Shown: positions 1 to 8,536 of the stretch, one piece after another
How positions within the stretch are numbered: the first letter of the stretch is position 1
Layout: each line of letters opens with the position of its first letter
NCBI GenBank assembly: GCA_964461995.1
Contig: CAYWXL010000011.1
Coordinates: forward strand, 30,112 to 94,111
Source of the DNA: JALSRK01 sp964461995
Lineage (GTDB): Bacteria; Acidobacteriota; Terriglobia; Bryobacterales; Bryobacteraceae
Direction: 5' to 3'
DNA: 64,000 nt
Translations under genes and position numbers: made by a program
The notes under the pieces: generated by a model
Seen by the model: the letters and a program-made list of their open reading frames with translations, nothing else
What the model was told of the DNA's origin: nothing
Databases searched by the model: none

Positions 1-1887
1 GCCTACCGCATCGAGATTCAGCCGGACCGCGTCGAAATCTCTGCGAACGCCGATGCCGGCCTTTTTTACGGCGTCCAGAGCTTGCTTCAGCTCTTGAAGC
101 CCGCCGGCGGCGGGTGGAAGCTGCCCGCCGGGGTGATCACGGACTGGCCGGCCTTGCCGCTGCGCTTCATCCACTGGGACACCAAGCACCACCAGGACCG
201 CATCGAGACGCTCAAGCGCTACATCGACTGGGCGGCGTTCTTCAAGGTGAACGCCATCGGGTTCGAGATGGAGGACAAGTACGAATACCCGCGGCACCCG
301 ATCATCGGCGCTCCCGGCGCTTACACGAAGGCCCAGATGCAGGAGCTCACCGCTTACGCCCGCGAGCGCTTCATCCAGCTCGTGCCGCAGATCCAGTCGC
401 CCGCCCACATGGCCTACGTCCTCAAGCACGAAGAGTTCGCCCACCTGCGCGCCGACGGCTCGAACTATCAGATCTCGATGTGCAACGAAGAGGCGATGCG
501 CCTGATCGAGGACATGTATCAGGACATGATCGAGGCTACGCCGGGGGTGGAGTACTTCCACGTCTCGACCGACGAGGTCTACTATGCCGGGATCTCCAGG
601 GAGTGCCAGGCGCGGCGGCCGTACAACGAAGAGAACCGGAGCCTGACCTGGGTGGACTACGTCAACCGCATGTTCCGGTGGCTCTCGAAGCGCGACCGGA
701 AGATGCTGTGCTGGGTCGAGTACCCGGTGCTGACCAAGCATCTGGAATTGTTGCCGCGAGGTCTGATCAACGGCGTCATCGGCCCGAACAATAGCCGGGA
801 ATGGATCGAGGGTTTGAAACGGCAAGGCGTGCACAGCCTCGTCTACAGCTCTCAGCAAGGCTCCGAGCTGCTGTTCCCGAACTATTTTTCTTCCGATTTC
901 TTGTATCGCCGCCGGCCAGTCAGGGGGCGCGTGGAGGAGCCGGCCCGGAGCGTGGCGGCGACGCTCGAAAAGGGGGCGGACGTGATTGGCACCTACGCAG
1001 CGGCGTGGGATGATTCCGGGCTGCACTGCGAGACCTTCTGGCTCGGCTGGGCTACGGTCACCCAGTACGGGTGGACACCGCAGACGCCTCCGGTGGAGCA
1101 GAGCGTCGCCGACTTCATGGACGTCTTTTACGGCCCCGGCAACCAGGATATGGTCGAGATCTACCGGACGCTCATGGAAGCCGCGCGGTTCTACGAGAAC
1201 ACCTGGGACCGCGTGCCGGCTACCCGGTTGAAACCTTCTTACGGGAGCTATGCGGGGAAAGGGCGGGGCACGGTGCGGATCGACCTGACCTTGGAGCCCC
1301 CGGCCCTGCCCTTCGGATATGACGAGGGTTTGATTGTCCAAGACCGCTTCCAGCGGCTTTACGCCGGACCGCTGGCGAAGGCCCCGGAGATCAAGCGCCG
1401 GCTGGACGCGGCGATTCAGGCGCTCGAAGGGAAACTCTCGGGCGTGAGCCGCAACCGGTATAACGTCGAAGTGCTGCTTTCGATCGCCCAGTTCGAAAAA
1501 CACTTCGTCGAAACGCTTCAGGACCTCCAGCGCGCCGAAGAACTGATGCTCCGGGCCGCGCAAGCCCAACGGGAAGATCGCCACCGGGACGTTCTGACTC
1601 TGTTGAAACAGGCCCACGCGGTCGTCGCCGGCAACCTGGCGAAACGCGAGCGCATGTGGGAGAGCCTCGTCCGGGTGTGGGAGAAGAGCCGGTACCCGAA
1701 AGGACGCAGCGTGGGCGGGCGTCACTTCGTTCACGTCCTGGATGACCTCAAGGACCACCGGGCGGACCGGCGGCCCGGGCTCGACTACATGCTCGAGCCG
1801 TTCGAGCTGATTGGACTGGAGGCGTGGAACCGGAAGCTGGCGGAGTTTATCGAAGGCTACGCAAAGAGCTACGGATTGGAGCAATGA
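1..1887 (+). CDS. GH20-like beta-hexosaminidase, 5'-truncated by the window edge
   Basis: Reading frame 1 is open from the first base, so the gene begins upstream and the ATG at 82 is internal. The first residues (AYRIEIQPDRVEI) match the end of the GH20 N-terminal domain of the next gene. The catalytic (beta/alpha)8 part follows, with DTKHHQDRIETLKRY near residue 60 and the acid/base region VSTDEVYYAG, whose Asp-Glu pair is at residues 191-192 of the visible part. Classical GH20 enzymes carry HxGxDE here, so this is a divergent member; hydrolysis of terminal N-acetylhexosamines is inferred from the family. The C-terminal helical extension (KSRYPKGRSVGGRHF) is shared with its neighbour. The stop overlaps the next start (ATGA), so the pair is translationally coupled and is a tandem duplication. 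Confidence 0.85.
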   Translation, partial: AYRIEIQPDRVEISANADAGLFYGVQSLLQLLKPAGGGWKLPAGVITDWPALPLRFIHWDTKHHQDRIETLKRYIDWAAFFKVNAIGFEMEDKYEYPRHPIIGAPGAYTKAQMQELTAYARERFIQLVPQIQSPAHMAYVLKHEEFAHLRADGSNYQISMCNEEAMRLIEDMYQDMIEATPGVEYFHVSTDEVYYAGISRECQARRPYNEENRSLTWVDYVNRMFRWLSKRDRKMLCWVEYPVLTKHLELLPRGLINGVIGPNNSREWIEGLKRQGVHSLVYSSQQGSELLFPNYFSSDFLYRRRPVRGRVEEPARSVAATLEKGADVIGTYAAAWDDSGLHCETFWLGWATVTQYGWTPQTPPVEQSVADFMDVFYGPGNQDMVEIYRTLMEAARFYENTWDRVPATRLKPSYGSYAGKGRGTVRIDLTLEPPALPFGYDEGLIVQDRFQRLYAGPLAKAPEIKRRLDAAIQALEGKLSGVSRNRYNVEVLLSIAQFEKHFVETLQDLQRAEELMLRAAQAQREDRHRDVLTLLKQAHAVVAGNLAKRERMWESLVRVWEKSRYPKGRSVGGRHFVHVLDDLKDHRADRRPGLDYMLEPFELIGLEAWNRKLAEFIEGYAKSYGLEQ

Positions 1888-4190
1888 CGGGCGGCAAGAC
1901 GGGCCGGCAGAGAATTCAGACGGGGCTCACGTGGCTGCGGGCGGCGCCCGACGGCCGCCGGCTCCGATTCGGTTTGACGACGGCGGTGCTTATGACTCTG
2001 GTACTTCTTCTGCTTTTCGCAAATCTGGCAAACGGCGGGGTGACGGAACTCCGGCAGCGGGGCTACTCTGTGATTCCCCAGCCGCAGAAAGTGGAGCTTC
2101 GGGACGGGGACGTCGTCTTCGGCGACGACTGGGTCGTGGACGGTGATCCGCAAACGATGGCCTACCGGTCGCTGGTGGCGGATCTGGCCGCTTTCCACAA
2201 GGTCGAGCTGCGGCGCGGCGCCGGCGGCAAGGTCATAAGGTTGAGGGTGCGCGAAGGGGCAGTCGCCACGGGAAAGGAGCCCGGTATTGAGCGGCAGGCT
2301 TACCGGCTTGAGATCACCCCTCGCCAGATTGAGATCACCGGCAACGCCGAAGCGGGCCTGTTTTACGGGGTGCAGACGCTCGTCCAGTTGCTCAAGCGCG
2401 ACGCCGCCGGGCGGCTGGTGCTGCCAGAAGGGAAGATCGAGGATTGGCCTGCGCTCCAGTTGCGGTTCCTGCACTGGGACACCAAGCACCACCAGGACCG
2501 CATCGAGACGCTGAAGCGCTACCTCGACTGGTCGGCGCGTTTTAAGGTCAACATGATTGCCTTCGAGCTCGAGGACAAGTTCGAGTACCCGTCCCATCCG
2601 GTGATCGGCGCGCCTGGGGCCTTCACCACCGAGCAGTTGCAGGAGCTGGTCGATTACGGTCTGGAGCGGTTCATCCAGATCGTACCCGATATCCAAGCCC
2701 CCGCTCACATGGCTTATGTGTTGAAGCACCCCGAGTTCGCCGAGCTACGCGCCGACGGCAACAACTACCAGGCGGCACTGTGCGATCCCCGCACCTACGA
2801 GTTGATCTTTTCCATGTACGACGACGTGATCCGCGCCACCAAGGGCGTGGACTACTTCTACGTCTCCACCGACGAGGTCTACTACGCGGGGATCGACAAG
2901 CGCTGCAAGGAGCCGTACAACGAGGTCAACCGCAGCCTGAAGTGGGTGGAGTTCGTGCGGAAGGCTCGGGACTTCCTCGCCGAGCGCGGCCGGCGGCCAC
3001 TGGCTTGGGTCGAGTACCCGGTACTGCCCGAGCATGTCCATATGCTGCCCCCGGACCTGATCGATGGCGTCATCGGTGAAGAGGAATATCTGGAGCCCGA
3101 AAAGAAGCTCGGGATGCGTCAGCTCGCCTACGTCTCGATGCAGGGAAGCGAGTATCTCTTCCCGAACCACCTGAGCCTGGAGAGTGACAGCGGCGTCACC
3201 ACCGGCCGGCTCGAATCGGCCTATGAGAAGATCGCCCACGGCCGGCACTGGCGCGGCAATCCCATCGGCGTCTTCGGCGCGGCCTGGGACGATTCGGGCC
3301 TGCACAACGAGACGTTCTGGCTTGGCTGGTCGGCCGTCGCCCAGTGGGGCTGGAACCCTGGGACGGTCTCTGTGGCGCAGCACGTCGCCGAGTTCATGGA
3401 GACCTACTACGGGCCGCGGGTCGCCGGAATGGCCGAAGTCTACCGGCGGATGCAGCGGCAGGCCCGGGCCTGGCGGTCCACGTGGGACCGGGTGACCTCG
3501 CGGGTGCGCGGGCCGGGCTACGGAAACTCGCGGGGTCCGGGCATCGGCACGCGGCGCTACGATCTCACCCTCGAGGCGCCGCCGCTGCCCAAGCTGCCGG
3601 ACCTCGCTTTCCAGCCGGCCTTCGCCTCGACATACGAGAAGTACCTGGCCACGGCCAAGGCGCGGGCGCTCGAGAACCGCCAACTGCTGGCCGCTCTGCA
3701 GGAGAACCTCGGCCGCGCGGACCGCAACCGGTATAACCTGGAGGTCTTCCTCGCCCTGGCCGAGTTCATGGGCCACAAGTGGAGCCTGCTCACCGGACTG
3801 GCGGAGGCCGAACGGTCGCTCGCCAGGGCCCGGGACGCGGCGGCTGCAAACAAACCGGCAGAGGCCGTGGGCCATTTGGTGGCGGCGCACAACCGGGTGC
3901 AGCGCCTGCGCGAGGAAGGCGAACGAATCTTCGCTGATCTGAAGACCGTCTACGAGAAAAGTCGCTACCCCAAGGGCCGGTCGGTCGGCGGCCGCAAGTT
4001 TTTCCATAAGCTGGACGACACCAAGGACCATTGGGCGGACCGCACGCCCGACCTGAGCTTCATGATGATGCCCGAGCGCAGCATCGGGCTGGAGAAGTGG
4101 GTGAAGCAGCTTTCCGAGGTCACGCGCTCTTACGCCAAGGCGCACAACGTGCCGGTGAAGGGACTGGCCGAGCCCCGGCTGGAAGAATAG
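1884..4190 (+). CDS. GH20-like beta-hexosaminidase, membrane-anchored or exported
   Basis: 768 aa from the ATG at 1884, which overlaps the previous stop as ATGA; the longer frame back to 1824 would overlap the upstream gene by about 60 bases and is less likely. A basic N-terminus and hydrophobic segment at residues 31-50 look like a signal anchor. A GH20b-type domain starts near residue 61 (YSVIPQPQKVEL), followed by the catalytic barrel with Asp330-Glu331 in VSTDEVYYAG and AWDDSGLHNETFWLGW. A helical C-terminal extension ends the protein. It is a close full-length paralogue of the upstream partial gene. The substrate is probably an N-acetylglucosamine-containing glycan, but the altered HxGxDE motif makes specificity uncertain. 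Confidence 0.88.
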   Translation: MTGGKTGRQRIQTGLTWLRAAPDGRRLRFGLTTAVLMTLVLLLLFANLANGGVTELRQRGYSVIPQPQKVELRDGDVVFGDDWVVDGDPQTMAYRSLVADLAAFHKVELRRGAGGKVIRLRVREGAVATGKEPGIERQAYRLEITPRQIEITGNAEAGLFYGVQTLVQLLKRDAAGRLVLPEGKIEDWPALQLRFLHWDTKHHQDRIETLKRYLDWSARFKVNMIAFELEDKFEYPSHPVIGAPGAFTTEQLQELVDYGLERFIQIVPDIQAPAHMAYVLKHPEFAELRADGNNYQAALCDPRTYELIFSMYDDVIRATKGVDYFYVSTDEVYYAGIDKRCKEPYNEVNRSLKWVEFVRKARDFLAERGRRPLAWVEYPVLPEHVHMLPPDLIDGVIGEEEYLEPEKKLGMRQLAYVSMQGSEYLFPNHLSLESDSGVTTGRLESAYEKIAHGRHWRGNPIGVFGAAWDDSGLHNETFWLGWSAVAQWGWNPGTVSVAQHVAEFMETYYGPRVAGMAEVYRRMQRQARAWRSTWDRVTSRVRGPGYGNSRGPGIGTRRYDLTLEAPPLPKLPDLAFQPAFASTYEKYLATAKARALENRQLLAALQENLGRADRNRYNLEVFLALAEFMGHKWSLLTGLAEAERSLARARDAAAANKPAEAVGHLVAAHNRVQRLREEGERIFADLKTVYEKSRYPKGRSVGGRKFFHKLDDTKDHWADRTPDLSFMMMPERSIGLEKWVKQLSEVTRSYAKAHNVPVKGLAEPRLEE

Positions 4191-4194
4191 TCCG

Positions 4195-6615
4195 ATGCGC
4201 GCACTCCTCGCGGGCCTGTTGTCGGCCGCTTGTTTGGTCGCGGCCGATCTGCCGCCGAACCGCTGGGTCGAACTGGCGAAGGACCCGGCCGGCGCCCGGC
4301 GCGGCTCGGCGATCCGTTACGCGCCGGCGATCGACGCCTTTCTGCTCTGGGGCTTCATGAACGACGACCCGGAGCTGCTCCAGGAGCACCCGCTCATCCG
4401 CGTGCCCGAGTACGACATGGTCGCTTTCGACCCGGACGCGCGGCGGTGGGAGAACCAGTTTCCGCCGGCCTGGGAGCGCCTCTGGAGGAAGCGGTTGCCG
4501 CTGGCTTACGTCCCCCGGACTTACGCGGGAATCACCTCCGGCAGCGAGCGGACTGTGATGCGCAGTCCGACAGATGATGAACCCGCCGCTCCCCGCCCGG
4601 ACCTGAACATCGTCTTCGATCAGGTGGCCTACCGGGAGACGGACGCCTCACTTTATTACTTCACGGGCGGGCTCACCGCGGCCTACGACGTCCGCCGCCG
4701 CCGCTGGCGCGATCTGCGGCCGCGGCGTTCGCCCCCTCCAGTGCTGGGCGGTTCGCTCGTCTGGGATCCCGTCGCCGACGAGCTGATTCTTTTCGGCGGC
4801 GGCCACGTGGCCGAACGGGGTCCGGACGGCAAGGTGCGGGGGTACACCGGAACTTGGGTGTTCCGCCCAGCCGACGGTGAGTGGCGGCGGCTGTCTCTAG
4901 TTGTCGAGCCGCCGCCGCGGATGCAGACGCGGATGGTCTGCGATCGCCGCAACGGTGTTGTGGTGCTGTTCGGCGGCGACGGGCAGAGCCACTATCTGGC
5001 CGACACCTGGCTGTTCGATCTGAAGACCCGCCGCTGGCGCAAGTCGCAGGCGCCGGGGGGACCCGAGGCCCGGGCCGGACATTTCACCGTGTGGGATCCC
5101 GGGACCGGCTGGGTGATCGTCGGAGGCGGCTACAACCGCCGGGACCTCACCGACATGTGGGCCTACGACGCCGCCGAAGACCGCTGGCGGAAGCTCAACG
5201 GACGCGTACCCACGGGCTTCTACATCAATGGCGACATCGCCCCCGAGCGGCGGCTGATCGTGCTCGTCACGAACACCCGCCGACCGGGCGACCGGAGCAG
5301 TTGCAACACGCTTTACCCGGTGCGCACCACTTACGGGTACCGCATTGAGAAAGAGGGTATCGTGGACGCGGCGGTCCCGGTCCGTCCGCAACAGGCGATT
5401 CCGAAGCGGCCGCCCGAAGAATCGGCTGGCACACAGTCAGATCCCCGCCGCCGGGCCACGCAACGGGCCAGGCTCGAGAGCCTGCCCGAGAACGAATGGG
5501 TGCTGCTGGCCGATCCGGGACGCGCCGCGATCACCCGCACTTGGGGCAGCGCCACCTTCGACACGCGGCGGGAGCGGATTCTCTACTGGGGCGGCGGCCA
5601 CTGCGGCTACGGCGGCAACGACGTGGATGTCTACGACCTGGCCGAACACACCTGGATCGGCGGGGCGGAGCCGGAGTTCCCCGGCCGGACGTGGGACAAA
5701 GGCGTCCGGCTCGCCGGCGTCACCTTCCGCGGCGGGCCGTGGACCACCCACGGCCGCAAGGCCTACGCCTACGACCCGGTAGGCGACCGGCTGATCAATG
5801 TCGTCCGGATGCGGCTGACAACGGGCTACGAGCCCGAATGGGCGCACGGCTGGCCGGAGAGCCGCGCCGTCGCTGCCGATGCGCTGGTCCGGCCGCCGTC
5901 TTCTTACAAGAAGTTCGTCACCTGGAGCTGGGATCCCGAGACGCGGGAGTGGACGCTCATCGGTCCGGCGCCGGAAGGCGTGGACACGGTGGTTACCACT
6001 CCCCACGGCGTCGTGGGCGTCCGCCTGGACTGGCGCAGCCGGTTGAACGACGCCGGCTACCTGCTTCCCTGGCGGCCGGACGATCCGCCCCAGGAGACGA
6101 GCGTCTGGCTGCTCCGCGGCTCGGACTGGGAGCGCGTGGACCGCAGCGGCCCCTGGCCCCAGAACCTCTACGAGATGACGAGCCTGGCCTGGGACTCGAA
6201 GCGCGAACGGCTGCTGCTGCACGGCGGCGGCGCCCGCCGGGACGAGCTGTGGGCCTTCCAGTGGGCTGAGGGCCGGTGGACGAACCTGCAGCCGAAAGTG
6301 GCCGGGGGCGGCAAGCCTCCCGTATGTTCCCGGGAAGCTGTCTACATTCCGGGCGAAGACGTTCTCTTGACTTACGGGCGTTCGCGGCGCGGTGAATTGC
6401 CTCCGATGTGGGCCTACACGGCGGCGGAGAACACGTGGCGAAGGGTGGAGATTCCTATCCGAGAAGGCGAGGAGCTGCACCGGCGGGCGGGCCAGAACCG
6501 TGCCATGGTCTACGATCCGCAACGCGGCCTGGTGCTGCTGGTGCTGGGAGCCCGGGGCGACGAGGGGCGGGCCGCGGTCTTTGCGCTCCGGTACCGGAAC
6601 CACGAGCCGCAGTAA
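4195..6615 (+). CDS. Secreted Kelch-repeat beta-propeller protein
   Basis: 806 aa, starting 4 bases after the GH20 stop, so probably the third gene of the same operon. Residues 1-18 form a Sec signal (MRALLAGLLSAACLVAA). At least six Kelch-like blades are visible, with the pattern of hydrophobics, GG and a W about 20 residues later: VLFGGDG, VIVGGGYN, LYWGGGHCGYGG, LLLHGGGA and LLTYGRSR. The repeats appear as two groups separated by a basic linker near residues 400-420, suggesting two propellers. No catalytic motif of galactose oxidase is recognisable. A role in glycan binding with the adjacent GH20 enzymes is inferred only from position. Confidence 0.8.
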   Translation: MRALLAGLLSAACLVAADLPPNRWVELAKDPAGARRGSAIRYAPAIDAFLLWGFMNDDPELLQEHPLIRVPEYDMVAFDPDARRWENQFPPAWERLWRKRLPLAYVPRTYAGITSGSERTVMRSPTDDEPAAPRPDLNIVFDQVAYRETDASLYYFTGGLTAAYDVRRRRWRDLRPRRSPPPVLGGSLVWDPVADELILFGGGHVAERGPDGKVRGYTGTWVFRPADGEWRRLSLVVEPPPRMQTRMVCDRRNGVVVLFGGDGQSHYLADTWLFDLKTRRWRKSQAPGGPEARAGHFTVWDPGTGWVIVGGGYNRRDLTDMWAYDAAEDRWRKLNGRVPTGFYINGDIAPERRLIVLVTNTRRPGDRSSCNTLYPVRTTYGYRIEKEGIVDAAVPVRPQQAIPKRPPEESAGTQSDPRRRATQRARLESLPENEWVLLADPGRAAITRTWGSATFDTRRERILYWGGGHCGYGGNDVDVYDLAEHTWIGGAEPEFPGRTWDKGVRLAGVTFRGGPWTTHGRKAYAYDPVGDRLINVVRMRLTTGYEPEWAHGWPESRAVAADALVRPPSSYKKFVTWSWDPETREWTLIGPAPEGVDTVVTTPHGVVGVRLDWRSRLNDAGYLLPWRPDDPPQETSVWLLRGSDWERVDRSGPWPQNLYEMTSLAWDSKRERLLLHGGGARRDELWAFQWAEGRWTNLQPKVAGGGKPPVCSREAVYIPGEDVLLTYGRSRRGELPPMWAYTAAENTWRRVEIPIREGEELHRRAGQNRAMVYDPQRGLVLLVLGARGDEGRAAVFALRYRNHEPQ

Positions 6616-6626
6616 GACGGCGCCGC

Positions 6627-7046
6627 TTAGCTAAGTGTAAGGAAGGTTGCGGTAGCCTGCGCCCGGGGTTCACCGTCGATAGTCGTGATCTCCGCCTCGG
6701 TCCGCAGCCGCCGCCGTTTGCGTTCGACTACGCGGCCCCGGATGCGCAGTTTCTCTCCGGTGGCGACGTAGTGGCGATAGCGCACCTGGATCTCCACCGT
6801 CATGGCTCGTTCTCCCGCGGCGACCACGGCCTTGGCCATTGCCTCGTCGAGCAGCGTGCAAACGATGCCGCCGTGGAGCACGCCTGCCCAGCCCTCCAAG
6901 TAGTTCAGCGCCACCCACTCCGCACTTACGGAGCCGTCGGCCTCGGTCCGGAAGTCGATGTGGAAGCCGTAGGGGTTGTCCGGCCCGCAGACTAGGCAGC
7001 GGTTCGCGGGGCGGGAGAGAAGCTCTGCTGCGTCTTTCGTGCTCAA
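6627..7046 (-). CDS. PaaI/YigI-type hotdog-fold thioesterase
   Basis: 139 aa. The family pattern is NRCLVCGPDNPYG near the N-terminus, then the hotdog helix VLHGGIVCTLLDEAMAKAV, in which HGG-x-x-x-x-x-x-D/E is the usual thioesterase signature, and a C-terminal sheet (RGRVVERKRRRLRTEAEI). Such proteins hydrolyse acyl-CoA thioesters in the cytoplasm. The only workable start is TTG at 7046, which overlaps the stop of the upstream peroxidase-like gene as TTGA, supporting translational coupling. It converges with the Kelch gene, leaving only 11 bases between their ends. Confidence 0.85.
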   Translation of the reverse strand: MSTKDAAELLSRPANRCLVCGPDNPYGFHIDFRTEADGSVSAEWVALNYLEGWAGVLHGGIVCTLLDEAMAKAVVAAGERAMTVEIQVRYRHYVATGEKLRIRGRVVERKRRRLRTEAEITTIDGEPRAQATATFLTLS

Positions 7047-7684
7047 TCGCTCACGTCCGGTTTCGGGGTTTTCGCCGTGCTGGGTGGCAGTTCGGGCTTG
7101 GCGACGTAGCCGGCCGGGACCTGCCCGGTGAGCGCGTTCAGGAAGGTCACGATGGAGGCGATTTGCTCCGGCGTGAGCTCTTCCCCAGTTTCATATTCGG
7201 CCATTTTCGCGACGGCCTCCTCTAAGGTCGCCACCGACCCGTCGTGGAAGTACGGAGCGGTCTTGGCCACGTTACGGAGTGAGGGTACCTTGAACATCAT
7301 CTTATCGGCCTCGTTCTTGGTTACCTCGAAGCGACCCAGATCCTTTTGGTGCGGCCACGGCTTGACGACGCCCAGCTTCTGGAATATGGTACCGCCAACG
7401 TAGGGTCCCATGTGGCAGGTCTGGCAGTTGGCGTCGAGGAACGCCTGGAGACCGGCCAGTTCGGCTTCGGTGAGGGCGGCGGCGTCGCCTTTCAGGAACT
7501 CGTCCCAGCGCCCCGGCGTCACCAGCTTCCGCTCGGCGGCGACTTTTTCTTCGGTGATCAAGTTGGAAGGCGATTCCATTGCTGCGGGTAGTGGGGCAAA
7601 AGCCTTGACTTGCGGGGAATCGGGCGTGAGCGCCGACTTCTTCTCGTCCGGCGCGCAGGCTGCGGGCAGCGCCAAGCCGACCAA
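7043..7684 (-). CDS. Cytochrome c peroxidase-like protein lacking the first haem domain
   Basis: 213 aa from a TTG start; the frame stays open upstream without an ATG or GTG, so the true N-terminus and any export signal (VGLALPAACAPDE resembles part of one) are uncertain. One haem c motif, CQTCH, lies at residues 87-91, followed by KDLGRFEVTKNEADK and VPSLRNVAKTAPYFHDGS, diagnostic of the second half of bacterial di-haem peroxidases (MauG/CcpA family). The N-terminal phrase PLPAAMESPSNLITEEKV is how those enzymes normally begin, but it runs straight into AAERKLVTPGRWDEFL, which normally lies after the first haem domain. About half the usual protein is therefore missing in frame, and peroxidase activity is doubtful. 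Treat as a truncated gene or possible pseudogene. Confidence 0.75.
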   Translation of the reverse strand: MVGLALPAACAPDEKKSALTPDSPQVKAFAPLPAAMESPSNLITEEKVAAERKLVTPGRWDEFLKGDAAALTEAELAGLQAFLDANCQTCHMGPYVGGTIFQKLGVVKPWPHQKDLGRFEVTKNEADKMMFKVPSLRNVAKTAPYFHDGSVATLEEAVAKMAEYETGEELTPEQIASIVTFLNALTGQVPAGYVAKPELPPSTAKTPKPDVSD

Positions 7685-7822
7685 GACCGCGACCGGACTG
7701 CCCGGCGGCGGGGGACCGGGAGCACCGTCCGGCAGACGGACAGGAGAGGGGGCGGCTCCATGAGTTTTCCGCCCGCCACGGTGCTCCCGAACTCAAGATT
7801 CATTTTCCCGGACCACGGAGCG

Positions 7823-8236
7823 TCACGCGGGTCGATCCGTCCAATCGGCCTGGCGGCCGCCGCAGCCCGGGCAAGCCGCCTGCGTACGGCCGTAAGTCTG
7901 CGGCAGTGGCGCGCCGCAATTGCAGCAGCGGAACAAGCGCCATTCGGGCAAGCGGAACTCGCCGCCGTCGATCCGCAAGGCTTTGCCGCCCACCAGCGCT
8001 TCCGCCACTTTGTGCCTCGCATTTGCTACGATGCGGCCGAAGGTTTGGCGTGACACACCCATTTCCCGGGCTGCCTCTTCCTGGTACATCCCCTCCAGGT
8101 CGGCGAGGCGGAGCGCTTCGAACTCGTCCACCCCGAGGGTGACCTCCTCGAGCTCTGTCATGGGGACGCCTTGAGGCTTGAAATATTGGGCCGGCGGCAG
8201 CCCAGTGACGAAGCGGCATCTGGGAGAGCGTCCCAT
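7823..8236 (-). CDS. DUF134 (UPF0251) family HTH protein with C-terminal zinc ribbon
   Basis: 137 aa from ATG at 8236. The N-terminus MGRSPRCR...YFKPQGVP and the core LEEVTLGVDEFEALRLADLEGMYQEEAA are typical of DUF134, followed by a sigma-like helix-turn-helix (AREMGVSRQTFGRIVANARHKVAEAL). The C-terminus carries CCNCG and CPGCG pairs, a likely zinc ribbon. An ATG at 8245 would lie inside the -10 box seen here, so 8236 is preferred; it matches the family N-terminus. The family is presumed to be DNA-binding, with no fixed target known to me. Confidence 0.85.
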   Translation of the reverse strand: MGRSPRCRFVTGLPPAQYFKPQGVPMTELEEVTLGVDEFEALRLADLEGMYQEEAAREMGVSRQTFGRIVANARHKVAEALVGGKALRIDGGEFRLPEWRLFRCCNCGAPLPQTYGRTQAACPGCGGRQADWTDRPA

Positions 8237-8244
8237 CGAAGCCA

Positions 8245-8273
8245 ATTATGGGCATATGCTCATTAGAAGTCAA
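8245..8273 (-). promoter_or_regulatory. Sigma70-type promoter of the DUF134 gene
   Basis: On the minus strand TTGACT (8273-8268) is followed after exactly 17 bases by CATAAT (8250-8245). The predicted transcription start, about 7 bases further on, falls almost on the ATG at 8236, so the message would be leaderless or nearly so. The rest of the 290-base gap to the next plus-strand gene shows only a GC-rich inverted repeat at about 8275-8298. Confidence 0.6.
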
Positions 8274-8536
8274 GCGCCCGGTTCGGCCGGGCCGCGCAAA
8301 TGCTGGGGATGGCTCAAGAAAGGGCTTTCCTATTCTGGGCGCTGTTCTCGCCGGGCGGTGGGCGCTGTGGGAGTGGCTGTCCAACGAACGTCGAAACGGC
8401 CGCCGCACTACCGGCGTCAGATTTTGATGGATGGAAACGGCGGGGCCGGTGGCGCAGTTGTGAAACTTGCCCGGTGCGGGTTGACCCTGCTGCCCCAACG
8501 CCCTAAAATCGAGGTAGTTAGACGCCTCAGCCGGTG

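Noticed and set aside
8275..8298. GC-rich inverted repeat near the DUF134 promoter as an operator
   Set aside because: It lies just upstream of the -35 but is imperfect and GC-rich like much of the window; no second copy was seen.
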